Of a DNA stretch of 64,000 bases, positions 22,645 through 36,500 are shown piece by piece; position 1 is the stretch's first letter, and every line of letters starts with the position of its first letter. The translations under genes and the position numbers were made by a program. Below the pieces are notes generated by a model. The model worked only from the letters and a program-made list of their open reading frames with translations. It made no database searches and had not been told where the DNA came from. Location of the stretch: positions 49,957,052 to 50,021,051 of the forward strand of contig OX326956.1 in NCBI GenBank assembly GCA_946800325.1, given 5' to 3'. The stretch is from Luzula sylvatica. Taxonomy: Eukaryota > Streptophyta > Magnoliopsida > Poales > Juncaceae.

Positions 22645-23298
22645 TATGGGCATGTTTGATTTGAGGGATTTTAGTATACAGTGTATTTGAGATTACCTGG
22701 ATATAGTTATACATGGATTTGATTATTCATGGAGGTTGTTTGATCTGATGAACTACAAATCATGGATATGAAAATCTCTCGTTTGACTTGTATTAGATTA
22801 GAGGGATTGTGAATTTAGTTATGTTTAGTGATAGTTATTTGGCTCAATATTTCATGATTAATAATTGATTATAATACATGTCGGATATTCCATTCTTAAC
22901 ATATATATAATAATTAAAAATGTTTGAAAAAAAAATGAAGAACAAAACAAAAATACTATTTGATTCATGACATATATAATAACTCAAATGCTTGAATTTT
23001 TTTTTTTTTTTTTTTAAGAAAAAACCATTAATTACCAAAAAAATACCATTTGACAACATATTAAGAAAAAAGTCAACAGGTTCAAAATTCACAAATTGGA
23101 CTAAATCATAATAAGTATACTAATTAATCCATCTATTTCATTCATTCATAACAATTAATCCAAATAATATTTGAATCAAAAAAATACTTAACTAAACATA
23201 AGAGTCCAAACAATAGTCACTGCACAACTATTACAAAACTCACAATTTTCTTAATATGAAATAAGCAAAATCTGAAACGTTTTAATAAAAATTACAAG

Positions 23299-24574
23299 TT
23301 AATGAGTTTCACGATTTTCCCACATTTGTCTCATTATGTCGTCTCTTATTGTGACCCATTCTCGACTTTCATTACGACGCCCTCTAGTAGTTGTTGCCCC
23401 CCGATATTGAACTTCTTCATTTCGTTGAAGCATAATTTCATCTTCATCTGTCACTAAACTATCGAGTCCACTAGAAATTATATAATTATGAAGTATACAA
23501 CACGAAAGTACAATGTCGACTTGAGTAGGCCACGGAAAGAAAGGTCTTGAAGTTAGAATTTTAAACCGTTTTTTCAAAGCGCCAAAGGCTCGCTCGATCG
23601 TAGTGCGCAAAGATGAATGTCTATGGTTAAACAATTCTTTGTCAGTTGCGGGTGGATTGTCAGAAAATTCTTTTAAATGATATCGTACCCCACGAAACGG
23701 TGAGATAAATCCAGAACGTGTAGCATATCCCGCATCGGCCAAATAGAATTTTCCTTCCGGTAAGGAGATACCGTCTGCGCTTTCAATTGCACATGCAAGT
23801 ACTCTTGAATCATGAGCCGAACCCTCCCAACCGGCTAGGACATAAGTAAAACGAAGATCAAAATCCACGGCAGCAAGAACATTTTGAGTGTAATGTGATT
23901 TACGACCCATAAATGCACCGGCTCTTTCTCGTGGAGGCCTCGCATGAATATGTGTTCCGTCAATGGCACCAATACAATTATTAAAATACGGTGCATACCT
24001 ATGGTTATTTAGAATCACCGGAGAAATTTCGGTGGTGGGCGGCTTCATATATTCACTTCTCAACTCACCAATCGCTAATAAGACATCATGAAAACACCGA
24101 CTAACGGTATGGCCAGAACGGACGAAATGTCTTTTGATAACCCTATTCCTAACATTGTGACCAACCGTATGCAAAAACATCGCTACTTGCTCCTCAACCG
24201 ATGAAATGTCTTTTGATAACCCTATTCCTAACATTGTGACCAACCGTATGCAAAAACATCGCTACTTGCTCCTCAACCGCCACTGCATGTCTGTCACGCA
24301 ATAATTTTAAATTTCTAAGCTTGGCGCATAATCCCAAGAATAAACCACTCCTCATACAAAACAGTTCGAGACACGCAACATCGGAATCATAGATGTTTCG
24401 TCTGAGATATGCACTTCTTTGCTCAGCTTGGCCCCTTCTTACTTCGAGTGGAATAAGTGTCACCCTTTCTTCTTTTCTTTTTCGTATGCGATAAATCATC
24501 CAAAAGGTAAATAAAAATAAATGAGCGGCTAATCGCTTTTTGCGATTATGTTCCTCAGCCATGTTGCATTGCAT
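23299..24574 (-). pseudogene. PIF/Harbinger DDE transposase, frameshifted by a 79-bp duplication
   Basis: Likely start at 24574 (MQCNMAEEHNRKKR) or 24562 (MAEEHNRKK). The N-terminal part runs to the end of the frame near 24200 (VAVEEQVAMFLHTVGHNVRNRVIKRHF). The same segment is then repeated in another frame and continues to the stop at 23299. Catalytic blocks are intact: CIGAIDGTHIHARPP (first Asp), VDFDLRFTYVLAGWEGSAHD (second Asp), RTTIERAFGALKKRFKIL (Glu). Unlike the transposase at 14404-15638, the LPEGKFYLADAGYATR stretch has no intron. Apart from the duplication the frame is open, so the lesion is probably recent. Confidence 0.88.
24122..24279. repeat. 79-bp tandem duplication inside the transposase
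   Basis: GAAATGTCTTTTGATAACCC through CTCCTCAACCG occurs at 24124-24200 and again at 24203-24279, offset exactly 79 bp with almost no differences. Since 79 is not a multiple of three, it shifts the reading frame. Confidence 0.9.
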
Positions 24575-25114
24575 TTTGTAGCTAACTACATTAATTAAAA
24601 GGGTAAGGATCAATTAATTGCAAGCAGTGATTATTTGTCAAAATGAAAAATAAATGTCAGGGGACCAATTAACCAGTTCAGACGAAACAAAAAAAGTTTG
24701 TCTTCATCTCAAGAGACTTTTCAAACAAAAATTGCAACAAAAGAGTTCCGTAATAAGCTTTTCTTTGCAATAGAAGTCAACACAAAATCATACCTGAATA
24801 GAGGAAGAACGAAAGTTAGGAGAAAAATGGTGATTTCTTCAACACAGTAAGCTAGGGCTAAGCGTCAAAAGAGATGAGAGAAAAATGGGAGAAGAAAAAC
24901 AAGCAGAATGAATATATTTAGTACCCAATCTCAAATACACGGACGAGAGAGATTTCGTGGATTTTGTTATACATTTTTTTTTTGCGGGAGTACATAATAC
25001 AGGGATTTTAAGCATGGAATGCAATACAACATACAATCAAACAACCGATTTTGGTCAAAATACAGGATACTCATGTACAATACACCAAAATCCCTCAAAT
25101 CAAACATGCCCTAT

Positions 25115-25584
25115 ATATCATTATCATAAATAATGTTTTAACATGTGATGAGAATTGGATTGAAATTTATTTAGATTTTGCCGGCTTGTATGCCTGGAAA
25201 ATTGTATAATATATATTAACTAATGTACGAATAATATAACCACGTATTTTATACATATAATACTGTATATATACGAATATATCGACATCCATAAAAAAAT
25301 GTTGGACCAAAAGGTGTATCAAACAGGTAAAAAGAACATTCCAATATTCAATATTCAATAAATATAAGAAACTATTGTTTTAAAAGAAAAAAATACGAAT
25401 ATTTCAATATTCAATAAATATATAAGGAAGCACTGTTTTAAAAGGTATATTGTAATAGAAAAGGAATTGAATTGGTTAACTTTGCTGGAAAATCAGGCCC
25501 GGTCCGAGTTGTTGGATGTCTCGAAGTCTATTACAAAAAGAAAATATTGGACACTCCCAAGTCTCTTCCAAGAAATTTGATGAC
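25115..25584. repeat. AT-rich spacer with a short direct repeat
   Basis: No gene. A unit of about 40 bp (AATATTCAATAAATATA... CTATTGTTTTAAAAG) occurs at about 25341-25384 and again, with small changes, at about 25402-25442. Confidence 0.45.
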
Positions 25585-25738
25585 ATGAATATGCCTTAAC
25601 GCCTTAAGAATTAACAATTTAATTCATATTTTGACATCTCAATTAGATATTCAATCTTAAATTAAGATAATCAAATCATAAATTAAAATGTCAAATCATT
25701 TATTTATTTGTTAATTCTTAAGATTTTATGTCATATTC
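25585..25738. repeat. Small inverted-repeat (MITE-like) hairpin at the satellite boundary
   Basis: The arms TGAATATG...CTTAAGAATTAACAA (left) and TTGTTAATTCTTAAG...CATATTCA (right) form an imperfect hairpin of about 150 bp. It abuts the first monomer of the main array. It may be a small MITE or a boundary palindrome; no target duplication was identified. Confidence 0.45.
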
Positions 25739-28700
25739 ACTTTTTGCATTTTTGCGATTTTTTGAAAAAAATAGAAATTTGCTCGTACTAGTTATCAATT
25801 ATGGATTTTTCTCTAGAACACATGAAAATATAGTATTTTGCTCGTTTTAGACAACTTTTTTGATATCTTCTAGAAAAATAGGATAATTTATTTTTTTAAG
25901 CTATTAGACTTCATTTTTTTCATTTTGCGATTTTTTGAAACAAATAGAAATTTGCACGTGTTAGTCTTCAATTACGGAATTTTTTAGGAAAACATGAGAT
26001 TTTGCTCGTTTCGGACATCTATGTAGGCAAAATTTAGAAAATAAGAGAATTAACTTTTTCGAAGGTATTAACTTTCTTGCGTTAGTCTTCGATCACAGAG
26101 TGTTTTTGAGGAAAACAATAAAATATAGGACTCCACTTTTCGCATTTTTGCGATTTTTTGAAAAAAATCAAAATTTTCTAGTACTAGTCTTCAATTATGG
26201 AATTTTTTGAGGAAAACATGAGAATAGAGTATTTTGCTCGCTTTAGACATCTATTTTGGCATTTTTTAGAAACATATGATAATTCATTTACTTGAAGAAA
26301 TTAGAGTTCACTTTTTGTATTTTTTGAAATTTTTGAAAAGAATAAATATTTGTTCAAGTTAGTCTTCTATTACAGAGTTCTTCTAGGAAAATATGAAAAC
26401 TGAGTATTTTGTTCGTTCAAACATCTATTTTGGATTTTTTTAGAAAAATAGAAAACATCATTTTTCTGAAGGCACTAGACTACACTTTTCACATTTTTGT
26501 GATATTTTTGAATAAAGTAGAAATTTACTTGTGTTAGCCTTCAATTACAGAGATCTTCATCGAAAAACAATAGAATAAGGTATTTTGTATGTTTTAGACA
26601 TCTATATTTGTATTTTTAAAAAAAAAAAGATCGTTAATTTTTTTTGAAGGTATTATACCTCACTTTTTGCATTTGTGCGATTTTATGAAACAAATATAAA
26701 TTAGCTCGTGTTAGTGTTGAATTACGAGTTTTCCGAGGAAAACATGAGAATATTTTGGCATTTTTAGAAAAATAATATAATTCATTTTTTGAATAGACTT
26801 TTCTAGGGAAAACATGAGGAAAACACGAGAATAGAGTATTTTGCTCGTTTTAGACATCTATTTTGGCATTTTCTAGAACAATATGATAATTCATTTTTTT
26901 TGAAGGTATTAGATTTCACGATTTGAATTTTGCGAAATTTATGAATAAAAAGAAATTTGCTAGTTTTAGTCTTCAATCACGTAGTATTTTTGAGGAAAAC
27001 AATAAAATAGATTTTTTTGGCTTGTTTTAGACATCTATTTTGACAATTTTTTAGAAAATATAACAATTAATCTTTTTTGAAGGTGACTTCACTTGTTGCA
27101 TTTTTGCAAAATTTATGAAAAACATATAAATCCGCTCATGTTAGTTTACAATTACAAAGTTTTCGAGGGAAACAATAAAATATAGTATTTGGTTTGTTTT
27201 AGAGATCTTTTTCGGCTTTTTTATGAAAAATATGATAATTCAATTTTTGAAGGTATTATACTTCACTTTTTGCATTTTTGCGATTTTTTGAAAAAATAAA
27301 AATTTGCTCGTGTTAGTGTTCAATTGCGGAGTTTTCGGAGGAAAATAAATGAGAATAGAGTATTTCGCTCGTTTTGTTTCGTGTTAGTGTTCTATTTTGG
27401 CATTTTTTAGAAAATTAGGATAATTTATTCATATAAAGGAATTTGACTTTACTTTTCTGCATTTTTCAATTTTTTTGAAAAGAATAAAAATTTGCACGTG
27501 TTAGTCTTCTTTTATTGCGTTCTTTTAGGAAAACTTGAAAACCGAGTATTTTGCTCGTTTCAGCCATCTATTTTGGCATTTTTTAGAAAAATTGAAAACA
27601 TCATTTTTTGAAGGTATTAGACTGTACTTTTTGCATTTCTGCAATTTTTTTGAATAAAATAGAAATCTACTTGTGTTAGTCTTCAATTACGGATTTCTTA
27701 TTAGGAAAACAATAGAATACGTTATTTTGTTTGTTTTAAACATTTATATGGGCATTTAAAAAAAAATAGGAACATTCCTGTTTTTTTGAAGGTATTAGAC
27801 TTCACAATTTGAATTTTTTGTGATTTTTTTGAAAAAAATAGAAATTTGCTCGTGTTAGTGTTCAATTACGAGTTTTTTTGAGGAAAACACTAGAACAAAA
27901 TATTTTGCTCATATTAGACATCAATTTTGACATTTTTAGAAAAATACGATAATTCATTTTTTGAAGGTATTAGACTTAAATTTTTATATTTTTGCGAATT
28001 TTTGAAGAAAAATAGAAATTTGCTCTTGTTAGTCTTCAATTACGGAGTTTTCAGAGGAAAACATGAGAATTGAGTATTTTGTTCGTTTTAGACATCTAGT
28101 TTGTCATTTTTAGAGAAATAGGACAATTCATTTTTTTTTGAAAGTACGAAGACTTAACATTTTTTATTTATTTTTGAACATTTTTGAAAAAAATCGAAAT
28201 TTTGTCGAGTTAGTATTCAATGTCGGAGTTTTCTGAGGAAAACATGAGAATATAACATTTTGCTCGTTTTAGACATCTATTTCAACATTTTTTTAGAAAA
28301 AGAGGATAATTCCTTTCATTCAAGGTATTAGACTACTATTTTTTGCAATTTTTGAAAAAAAAAGAAATTTGCTCGTGTTAGTCTTCAATTTCGCAGATTT
28401 CTGAGGAAAACATGAGAATAGATTATTTCGTTCATTTTAGACATCTAGTTTGTTATTTCTAGAAAAATAGAATTATACATTTTTTTTGAAGGTAATGACT
28501 TAACAGTTTCTATTTGTGCGAAATTTGGAAAATAATAGAAAATTTGGTCGTGATAGAATTCAATTACATAATTTCCTGAGGAAAACATGAGAATATAACA
28601 TTTTGCGCGGCATTTTTATAGAATATGAGGATAATTAATTATTTTGAAGGTATCAGACTACTATTTTTGGATTTTTCTGATTTTTTTAAAAATAGAAATT

Positions 28701-29540
28701 TGCTCGTGTTCTTCTTTAATTACGGATTATTTGAAGAAAACATGATAATATATAATTGTGCTCGTTTTAGACATCTATTGTGGAATTTTATAGAAAATGA
28801 GGATAAATCATTTTTTTGAAGGTATTGGACTACTATTTTTGTTTTTCCGCAATTTGTTTAAAAAATAGAAATTTTCTCGTGTTGGTCTTTAATTACAGAT
28901 TATTCTGGAGAAAACATGATAATAAACTATTTGCTCATTTGCGATATCTATTTACGCATTTTTTATAAAAGGACAAATCATTTTTTTAAGGTATTGGACT
29001 TTACTTTTTGCATTTTTGCGAATTTTTGAAAAAAATCGAAATTTGCTCCTGTTAGTCTTTAATACGGAGTTTTCTGTAGAAAACATGATAATAGAGTATT
29101 TTTTTCGTTTTAGACATATATTTATGCATTTTTAGCAAAAGGGATAATTCATTTTTTTGAAGGTATTAGACTACAATTTTTCTATTTTGGCGATTTTTTC
29201 AAAAAATAGTAATTTGCTCGTGTTAGTCTTCAATTAAGGATTTTTCAGAAGAAAATATGTGTATAGAGTATTTTGCTCTATTTAGAAATATATTTTGGCA
29301 TTTTTTAGAAAAATTATAATTCATTTTTTGAAGGTATTTGACTTCACTTTTTGCATTTCAGCTAATTTTTGTGAAATAAAAAAAAATTAGAAATTTGCTC
29401 GTGTTTATCTTCGATTACGAAGTTTTCTGAGGAAAACATGAAAATAGAGTATTTTGTTCGTTTTAGACATCTATTTTGGAATTTTCTAGAACAATTGGAG
29501 AATTTATTTTTTTGCAGAACAATAGGATAATTTATATTTT
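25739..29540 (+). repeat. Main satellite array, subfamily A (left edge)
   Basis: About 22 diverged monomers of roughly 165-180 bp, very AT-rich. The typical order is CACTTTTTGCATTTTTGCGA, GAAAAAAATAGAAATTTGCTC, GTGTTAGTCTTCAATTACGG, GAGGAAAACATGAGAATAGA, GTATTTTGCTCGTTTTAGAC, ATCTATTTTGGCATTTTTTAG, and a TTTTTGAAGGTATTAGACTT tail. Monomers differ by many substitutions and small indels, as expected at an old array edge. No transposon or gene interrupts it. Confidence 0.92.
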
Positions 29541-32500
29541 TAAAGAAAATATGATAATTGAATTTTTCGGAATGTGTTAGACTTCACTCTTAGCATTTTT
29601 AAGGATTTTTTTTTAAAAATAGACATTTGGGTGTGTTAGTCTTCTATTACAAAGTATTTTAAGGACAACATTAAAAAATAAGTATTTTTCTCGTGTTACA
29701 CTTCAATTTTAACATGTTTAAAAAAAATATGATAATTGACTTTATTTGAAGGTTGTCTTCACTTTTTGCATTTTAAGATTTTTTTCATAAAATAGAAATT
29801 TATGTGTGTTAGTCTTCTATTACTTATATTTTTAGGACAACATGAAAATTAAGCATTTTACACATGTGACACTTTAATTTTAACATTTTTAAGAAAATAT
29901 GATGATTTTTTTTGAAGGTGTCAGACTTCATTTTTGCATTTTTAAGAATTACTTAAAAATAGAAATTTGTGTGTGTTAGTCTTTTATTACGAAGTATTCA
30001 GAGGACAACTTGAAAATAAAGCATTTTGCCCGTGTTACACTTCAATTTTAACAAGAAAGTATGATAATTGACTTTTTTTGAAGGTGCTAGACTCCAATTT
30101 TGCAATTTTAAGAAGTTTTTGAAAAAATAAAAATTTGTGTGTGTTAGTCTTCTATTACAAAATATTTTTAGGACAACACAAAAATTAAACATTTTGCTCG
30201 TGTTACACTTCAATTTTAACAATTTTAAGGTAATATGATAATTGACTTTTTTTGAAGGTGTTAGACTTCACTTTTGACATTTTTAAGAAATTATTGTAAA
30301 AATAGAAATTTGTGTGTGTTAGTCTTCTATTACGAATTATTTTGAGGACAAGATGAAAATAAAGCATTTTGCTAGTGGTACACTTCAATTTTAACATTTT
30401 TAAGAAAATATGACAATTGACTTCTTTTGAAGGTCTTAGACTTCATTTTTGCAATTTTAAGATATTTTTTAAAAATAGAAATTTGTGTGTGTTAGTCTTC
30501 TATTACGGAGTATTTTTAGGACAACATGAAAATTCAACATTTTGCCCATGTTACACTCCAATTTTAACATTTTAAAGAAAATATGATAATTGAATTTTTC
30601 GGAATGTGTTAGACTTGACTTTTAACATTTTAAAGATTTGTTTAAAAAAATAGAAATTTGTTTGTGTTAGTCTTGTATTATGAAGTATTTTGAGGACAAC
30701 ATGAAAATAATGCATTTTGCAGTGTTACACTTCAATTTTAACATTTGTAAGAAAATATGATAATTGACTTTTTTTGAAGGTGTGTTCGACTTCATTTTTG
30801 CATTTTTAAGAAGTTTTTTAAAAATAGAAATTTGTGTGTATTAGTCTTCTATTACGAAGTATAATGAGGACAACATAAAAAATATAGTATTTCGATCGTG
30901 TTACACTTCAATTTTAATATTTATAAGAAAATATGATAATTGAATTTTTTTGAAGGTGTGTTCGACTTCATTTTTGCATTTTTAAGAAATTAAAAAAAAA
31001 ATAGAAATTTGTGTGTGTTAGTCTTCTTCTACGAAGAATTTTTAGTACAACAAGAAAATTAAGCATTTTTCGTGTTACAGTTCAATTTTAACATTTTTAT
31101 GAAAATATGATCATTGAATCTTTTTGAAGGTGTTAGACTTGACTTTTAGCATTTTTTAGAAATTTTTGAATAAATAGAAATTTGTGTGTGCTAGTCTACT
31201 ATTACGAAGTATTTTGAGGACAACATGAAAATAAAGCATTTTGCTCGTGGTACACTTCAATTTTAATATTTTTCAGAAAATATGATATTGACTTTTTTTT
31301 GAAGGTGTTAAGACTTCATTTTTGCATTTTTAAGAAATTTTGGAAAAAATAGATATTTGTGTGTGTTATTCTTCTATTACATTATATTTTTAGGACAACA
31401 TGAAAATTAAGTATTTTGCTCGTGTTACACTTCAATTTTAACATTTTTAAGAAAATATGATAATTGACTTTTTTTGAGGGTGTTAGACTTTACTTTTGTC
31501 ATTTTTAAGAATTTGTGTTAGTCTTCTATTACGAAGTATTTTGAGGACGACAAGAAAATAAAGCATTTTGTCGGTGTTACACTTCAATTTTAAAAGTTGT
31601 AAGAAGTATGATAATTGACTTTTTTTGAAGGTGTTAGACATCATTTTTGCATTTTCAAGAAATTTTGTAAAAAAATAGATATTTGTGTGTGTTAGTCTTC
31701 TGTTACTAAGTATTTTGAGGACAACATGAAAATTAACCATTTTGCTCGTGTTACACTTCAGTTATAATATTTTCAAGAAAAAATGGCAATTGATTTTTTT
31801 TGAAGGTGTTAGACTTCCCTTTTAACATTTTAAAGAAATTTTTGAAAAAATAGACATTTCTGTGTGTTAGTCTTCTATTGCGCAGTATTTTAAGGACACC
31901 ATGAAAATTTAGTATTTTTCTCGTGTTACACTTCAATTTTAACATGTTTTAGTGAACATGATAATTGACTTTATTTGAAGGAGTTATACTTCACTTTTTG
32001 AATTTTAAGAAATTATTCAAAAATAAGAAATTTGTGTGTGTTAGTCTTCTATGACGGATATTTTTAGGACAACATGAAATTTAGACATTTTAATCATGTT
32101 AGACTTCAATTTTAACATTTTTAAGAAAATATGATGACTTTTTTTGAAGGTAGACTTCATTTTTGCATTTTTAAGATTTTTTTAAAAAAAATAGAATTTT
32201 GATTGTGTTTGTCTTTTATTACGAAGTATTTTGAGGACAACATGAAAATAAATCATTTTGCCCGTGTTACACTTCAATGTTAACAAGAAAAATATGATAA
32301 TTAACTTTTATTGCAGGTGTTAGACTTCATTTTTTCATTTTTAAGAAGATTTTGAACAAATAGAAATTTGTGTATGTTAGTCTTCTATTACGAAGTATTT
32401 TAAAGACAATATGAAAATTGAGCATTCAGTTCATGTCACACTTCAATTTTAATATTTTTAAGAAAATATGATAATTGACTTTTTTTGAAGGTGACTTCAC

Positions 32501-33529
32501 TTTTAACATTTTTTAAGATTTTTTTGAAAAAATAGAAGTTTGGTTGTGTTAGTCTGCTATTATGAAGTATTTTGAGTACAACATGAAAATAAAGTATGTT
32601 GCCAGTGTTACACTTCAATTTTAACTTTGTAAGAAAATAAGATAATTGACTTTTTTTGAAGGTGTTAAAGTTCATTTTTGGCATTTTTAAGAAATTTTCG
32701 AAAAATAGAAATTTGTGCGTGTTAGTCTTCTATCACGAAGTGTTTTGAGGATAACATGAAAATAAAGCATTTGGTTAGTGGTACACTTCAATTTTAACAT
32801 TTGTAAGAAAATATGGCAATTGACTTTTTTTGAAGGTGTTAGACTTCATTTTTGCATTTTTAAGGAATTTTTTAAAAAATAGAAATTTGTGTGTGTTAGT
32901 CTTCTATTATGGAGTATTTTGAGGACAACATGAACATTCTGCATTTTTCTCATGTCACACTTAGATTTTTATATTTTTTGAAAAATATGATAATTGACTT
33001 TTTTTGAAGGTATTAGACTTCACTTTTAACATTTTAAAGAATTTTTTGGAAAATTGAAATTTGTTAGTGTTAGTCTTCTATTATGAAGTATTTTGAGGAC
33101 ACCATGCAAATAATGCATTTTGCCAGTGTTACACTTGTATTTTAACATTTGTAAGAAAATTTGATATTTTACTTTTTTTTAAGGTGTTAGACTTAGACTT
33201 CATTTTTGCATTTTTATGAAGTTTTTGAAAAAATAGAAATTTGTGTGTGTCAGTCTTCTATTACGAAGTGTTTCGAGGACATCATGAAAATTAAGCATTT
33301 TGCTCGTGTGACACATCAATTATAATATTCAAGAAAATATGATAATTGATTTTATTTGAAGGTGTTAGACTTCACGTTTTGCATTTTAAGAAATTTTTCA
33401 AAAATTAGAAATTTGTGTGTGTTAGTCTTCTATTACGGATATTTCTAGGACAACATAACAATTAAGATTTTTTCTCATGTTACACTTCAATTTTAACATT
33501 TTTAATAAAAATATGTTAATTGATAATTG

Positions 33530-36500
33530 ACTTTTATTGAAGTTATTAGACTTCACTTTTAAATTTTTAAGAAATTTTTGGAAAAATAGAATTTTTTTTG
33601 TGTTAGTCTTCTATTACAAAGTATTTTATGGACAACATGAAAATAAAGCATTTTGCTAGTGGTACACTTCAATTTTAACATTTTAAAGAAAATGAGATAA
33701 TTCACTTTTTTTAAGGTGTTAGACTTTATTTTTGCATTTTTAAGATATTTTTTAAAAAAATAGAAATTTTTGTGTGTTGGTCTTCTATTACGGGATATTT
33801 TTAGGACAACATCAACATTCATTATTTTGCTCATATTACACTTCAATTTGCACATTATTAAGAAAATATGATAATTGACTTTTTTGTTATGTTTGTTTCT
33901 CTTGTTACACTTCAATTTTAATATTTTAAAGAAAATATGACAATTGAATTTTTTTATAGGTGTCAGACTTCATTTTTGCATTTTGAAGAAATTTTTGAAA
34001 AAATAGAAATTTGTGTGTCTTAATCTTTTATTACGAAGTATTTTCTGGACAACATGAAAATAAAGCATTTTGCTCGTGTTAAACTTCAATTTTAACATTT
34101 TTAAGAAAATATGACAATTGACTTTTTTTAAAGTGTTAGACTTTATTTAAGAAATTTTTGAAAAATTGAAATTTTTGTGTGTTAGTCTTCTATTTCGAAG
34201 TATTATAAGGATAACACGAAAATGAAGTATTTTGCTCGTGTTAGACTTCAACTTTAACATTTTTTAAAAAACATGACAATTGATTTTATTGAAGGTGTTA
34301 GACTTCATTTTTACATATTTAAGAAATTTTTGAAAAAATAGAAATTTGTGTGTGTTACTCTTCTTCTACGAAGAACGTTTAGAACAACATGAAAATTAAG
34401 TACGTTGCTCCTGTTACACTTCAATTTTAACATTTTAAAGAAAATATGACAATTCACTTTTATTAAAGGTGTTAGAATTCATTTTTGCATTTTTAAGAAA
34501 TTTTTGAAAAAATAAAAATTTGTGCGTGTTAGTCTTCTATTACAAAGTATTATGATGACCACATGAAAATAAAGTATTTTGCTCGTGTTACACTTCAATT
34601 TTAACATTTTTTACAAAATATGATAATTGACTTTATTGAAGGTGTTAGACTTCATTTTTGCATTCTTATGAAATTTTTGAAAAAATAGAAATTTGTGTGT
34701 GTTAGTCTTCTACTACGAAGAATTTTTAGAAGAACATGAAAATTAAGCATTTTGCTCGTGTTACACTTAAATTTTAAAATTTTAAAGAAAATATGATAAT
34801 TGATTTTTTTTTGAAGGTGACTTCACTTTTAGCATTTTTTAGAAGTTTTTGAAAAAATAAAAATTTGTGTGTGTTAGACTTCTACTACGAACTATTTTGA
34901 GGACAACATGATAATAAAGCATTTTGCTCATGTTACACTTCAAATTTAACATTTTTACGAAAAATATGATAATTAATTTTTTTTAATGTGTTAGACTTCA
35001 TTTTTGAATTTTTAAGAAATTTTTCAAAAAATAGAAATTTGTGCGTGTTAGTCTTCTATTACGAAGTATTTTGAGGACAACTCGAAAATTAAGTATGTTG
35101 CCAGTATTACACTTCAATTTTAACATTTGTAAGAAAATATGATAATTGACTTTTTTTGAAGGTGTTAGACTTCATTTTTGCATTTTTAAGGAATTTTTGA
35201 AAATAGATATTTGTGTGTGTTAGTCTTCTATTACGAAGTGTTTTGAGGACAACATGAAAATTAAGCATTTTGCTCGTGTTACACTTCAATTATAATATTC
35301 AAGAAAATATGATAATTCATTTTATTTTAAGGTGTTAGACTTCACGTTTTGCATTTTAAGAATTTTTTCATAAGTTAGAAATTTGTGTGTGTTAGTCTTC
35401 TATTACGGATTTTTCTAGGACAACATAAAAATTAAGAATTTTTCTCATGTTACACTTCAATTTTAACATTTTTAATAAAAATATGATAATTGACTTTCTT
35501 TGAAGTTATTAGACTTCACTTTTAAATTTTTAAGAAATTTTTGGAAAAATAGATTTTTTTGTGTGTTAGTCTTCTATTACGAAGTATTTTGAGGACAACA
35601 TGAAAATAAAGCATTTTGCTAGTGGTACACTTCAATTTTAACATTTAAAAAAAATGATAATTCACTTTTATTAAAGGTGTTAGACTTCATTTTTGCATTT
35701 TTAAGAAATTTTTGAAAAAATAGAAATTTGTGTGTGTTAGTCTTCTATTACAAAGTATTATGACGACAACATGAAAATAAAGTATTTTGCTCGTGTTACA
35801 CTTCAATTTTAACATTTTTTACAAAATATGATAGTTGACTTTATTGAAGGTGTTAGACTTCATTTTTGCATTCTTATGAAATTTTTGAAAAAATAGAAAT
35901 TTGGGTGTGTTAGTCTTCTACTACGAAGAATTTTTAGAATAACATGAAAATTAAGAATTTTGCTCGTGTTACACTTAAATTTTAAAAGTTTGAAGAAAAT
36001 ATGATAATTGACTTTTTTTTGAAGGTGCCGGACTTCACTTTTTGCATTTTTCAGAAGTTTATGAAAAAATAAAAATTTGTGTGTGTTAGACTTCTACTAC
36101 GAACTAATTTGAGGACAACATGAAAATAAAGCATTTTGCTCATGTTACACTTCAAATTTAACGTTTTTAAGAAAAATATGATAATTGATATTTTTTAATG
36201 TGTTAGACTTCATTTTTGAATTTTTAAGAAATTTTTCAAAATATAGAAATTTGTGCGTGTTAGTCTTCTATTACAAAGTATATTGACGACAACTTGAAAA
36301 TTAAGTATGTTGCCAGTATTACACTTCAATTTTAACATTTGTAAGAAAATACGATAATTGACTTTTTTTTTTAAGGTGTTAGACTTCATTTTTGCATTCT
36401 TAAGGAATTTTTGAAAAAAATAGATATTTGTGTGTGTTAGTCTTCTATTACGAAGTGTTTTGAGGACAACATGAAAATGAAGTATTTTGCTCGTGTTACA

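Larger units (their letters stand above)
22648..25111 (-). mobile_element. Second PIF/Harbinger element, transposase broken, no Myb partner
   Basis: A 2464-bp element with near-perfect inverted ends. Both arms begin GGGCATGTTTGATTTGAGGG and stay identical for 25 bp, then match patchily. The flanking triplet TAT (22645-22647 and 25112-25114) is the probable target duplication. It carries a transposase on the minus strand but no Myb/SANT-like gene, and that transposase has a frameshifting duplication, so the copy is non-autonomous. The end motif (GGGCATGTTTG) is related to the left end of the element at 12351. Confidence 0.9.
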
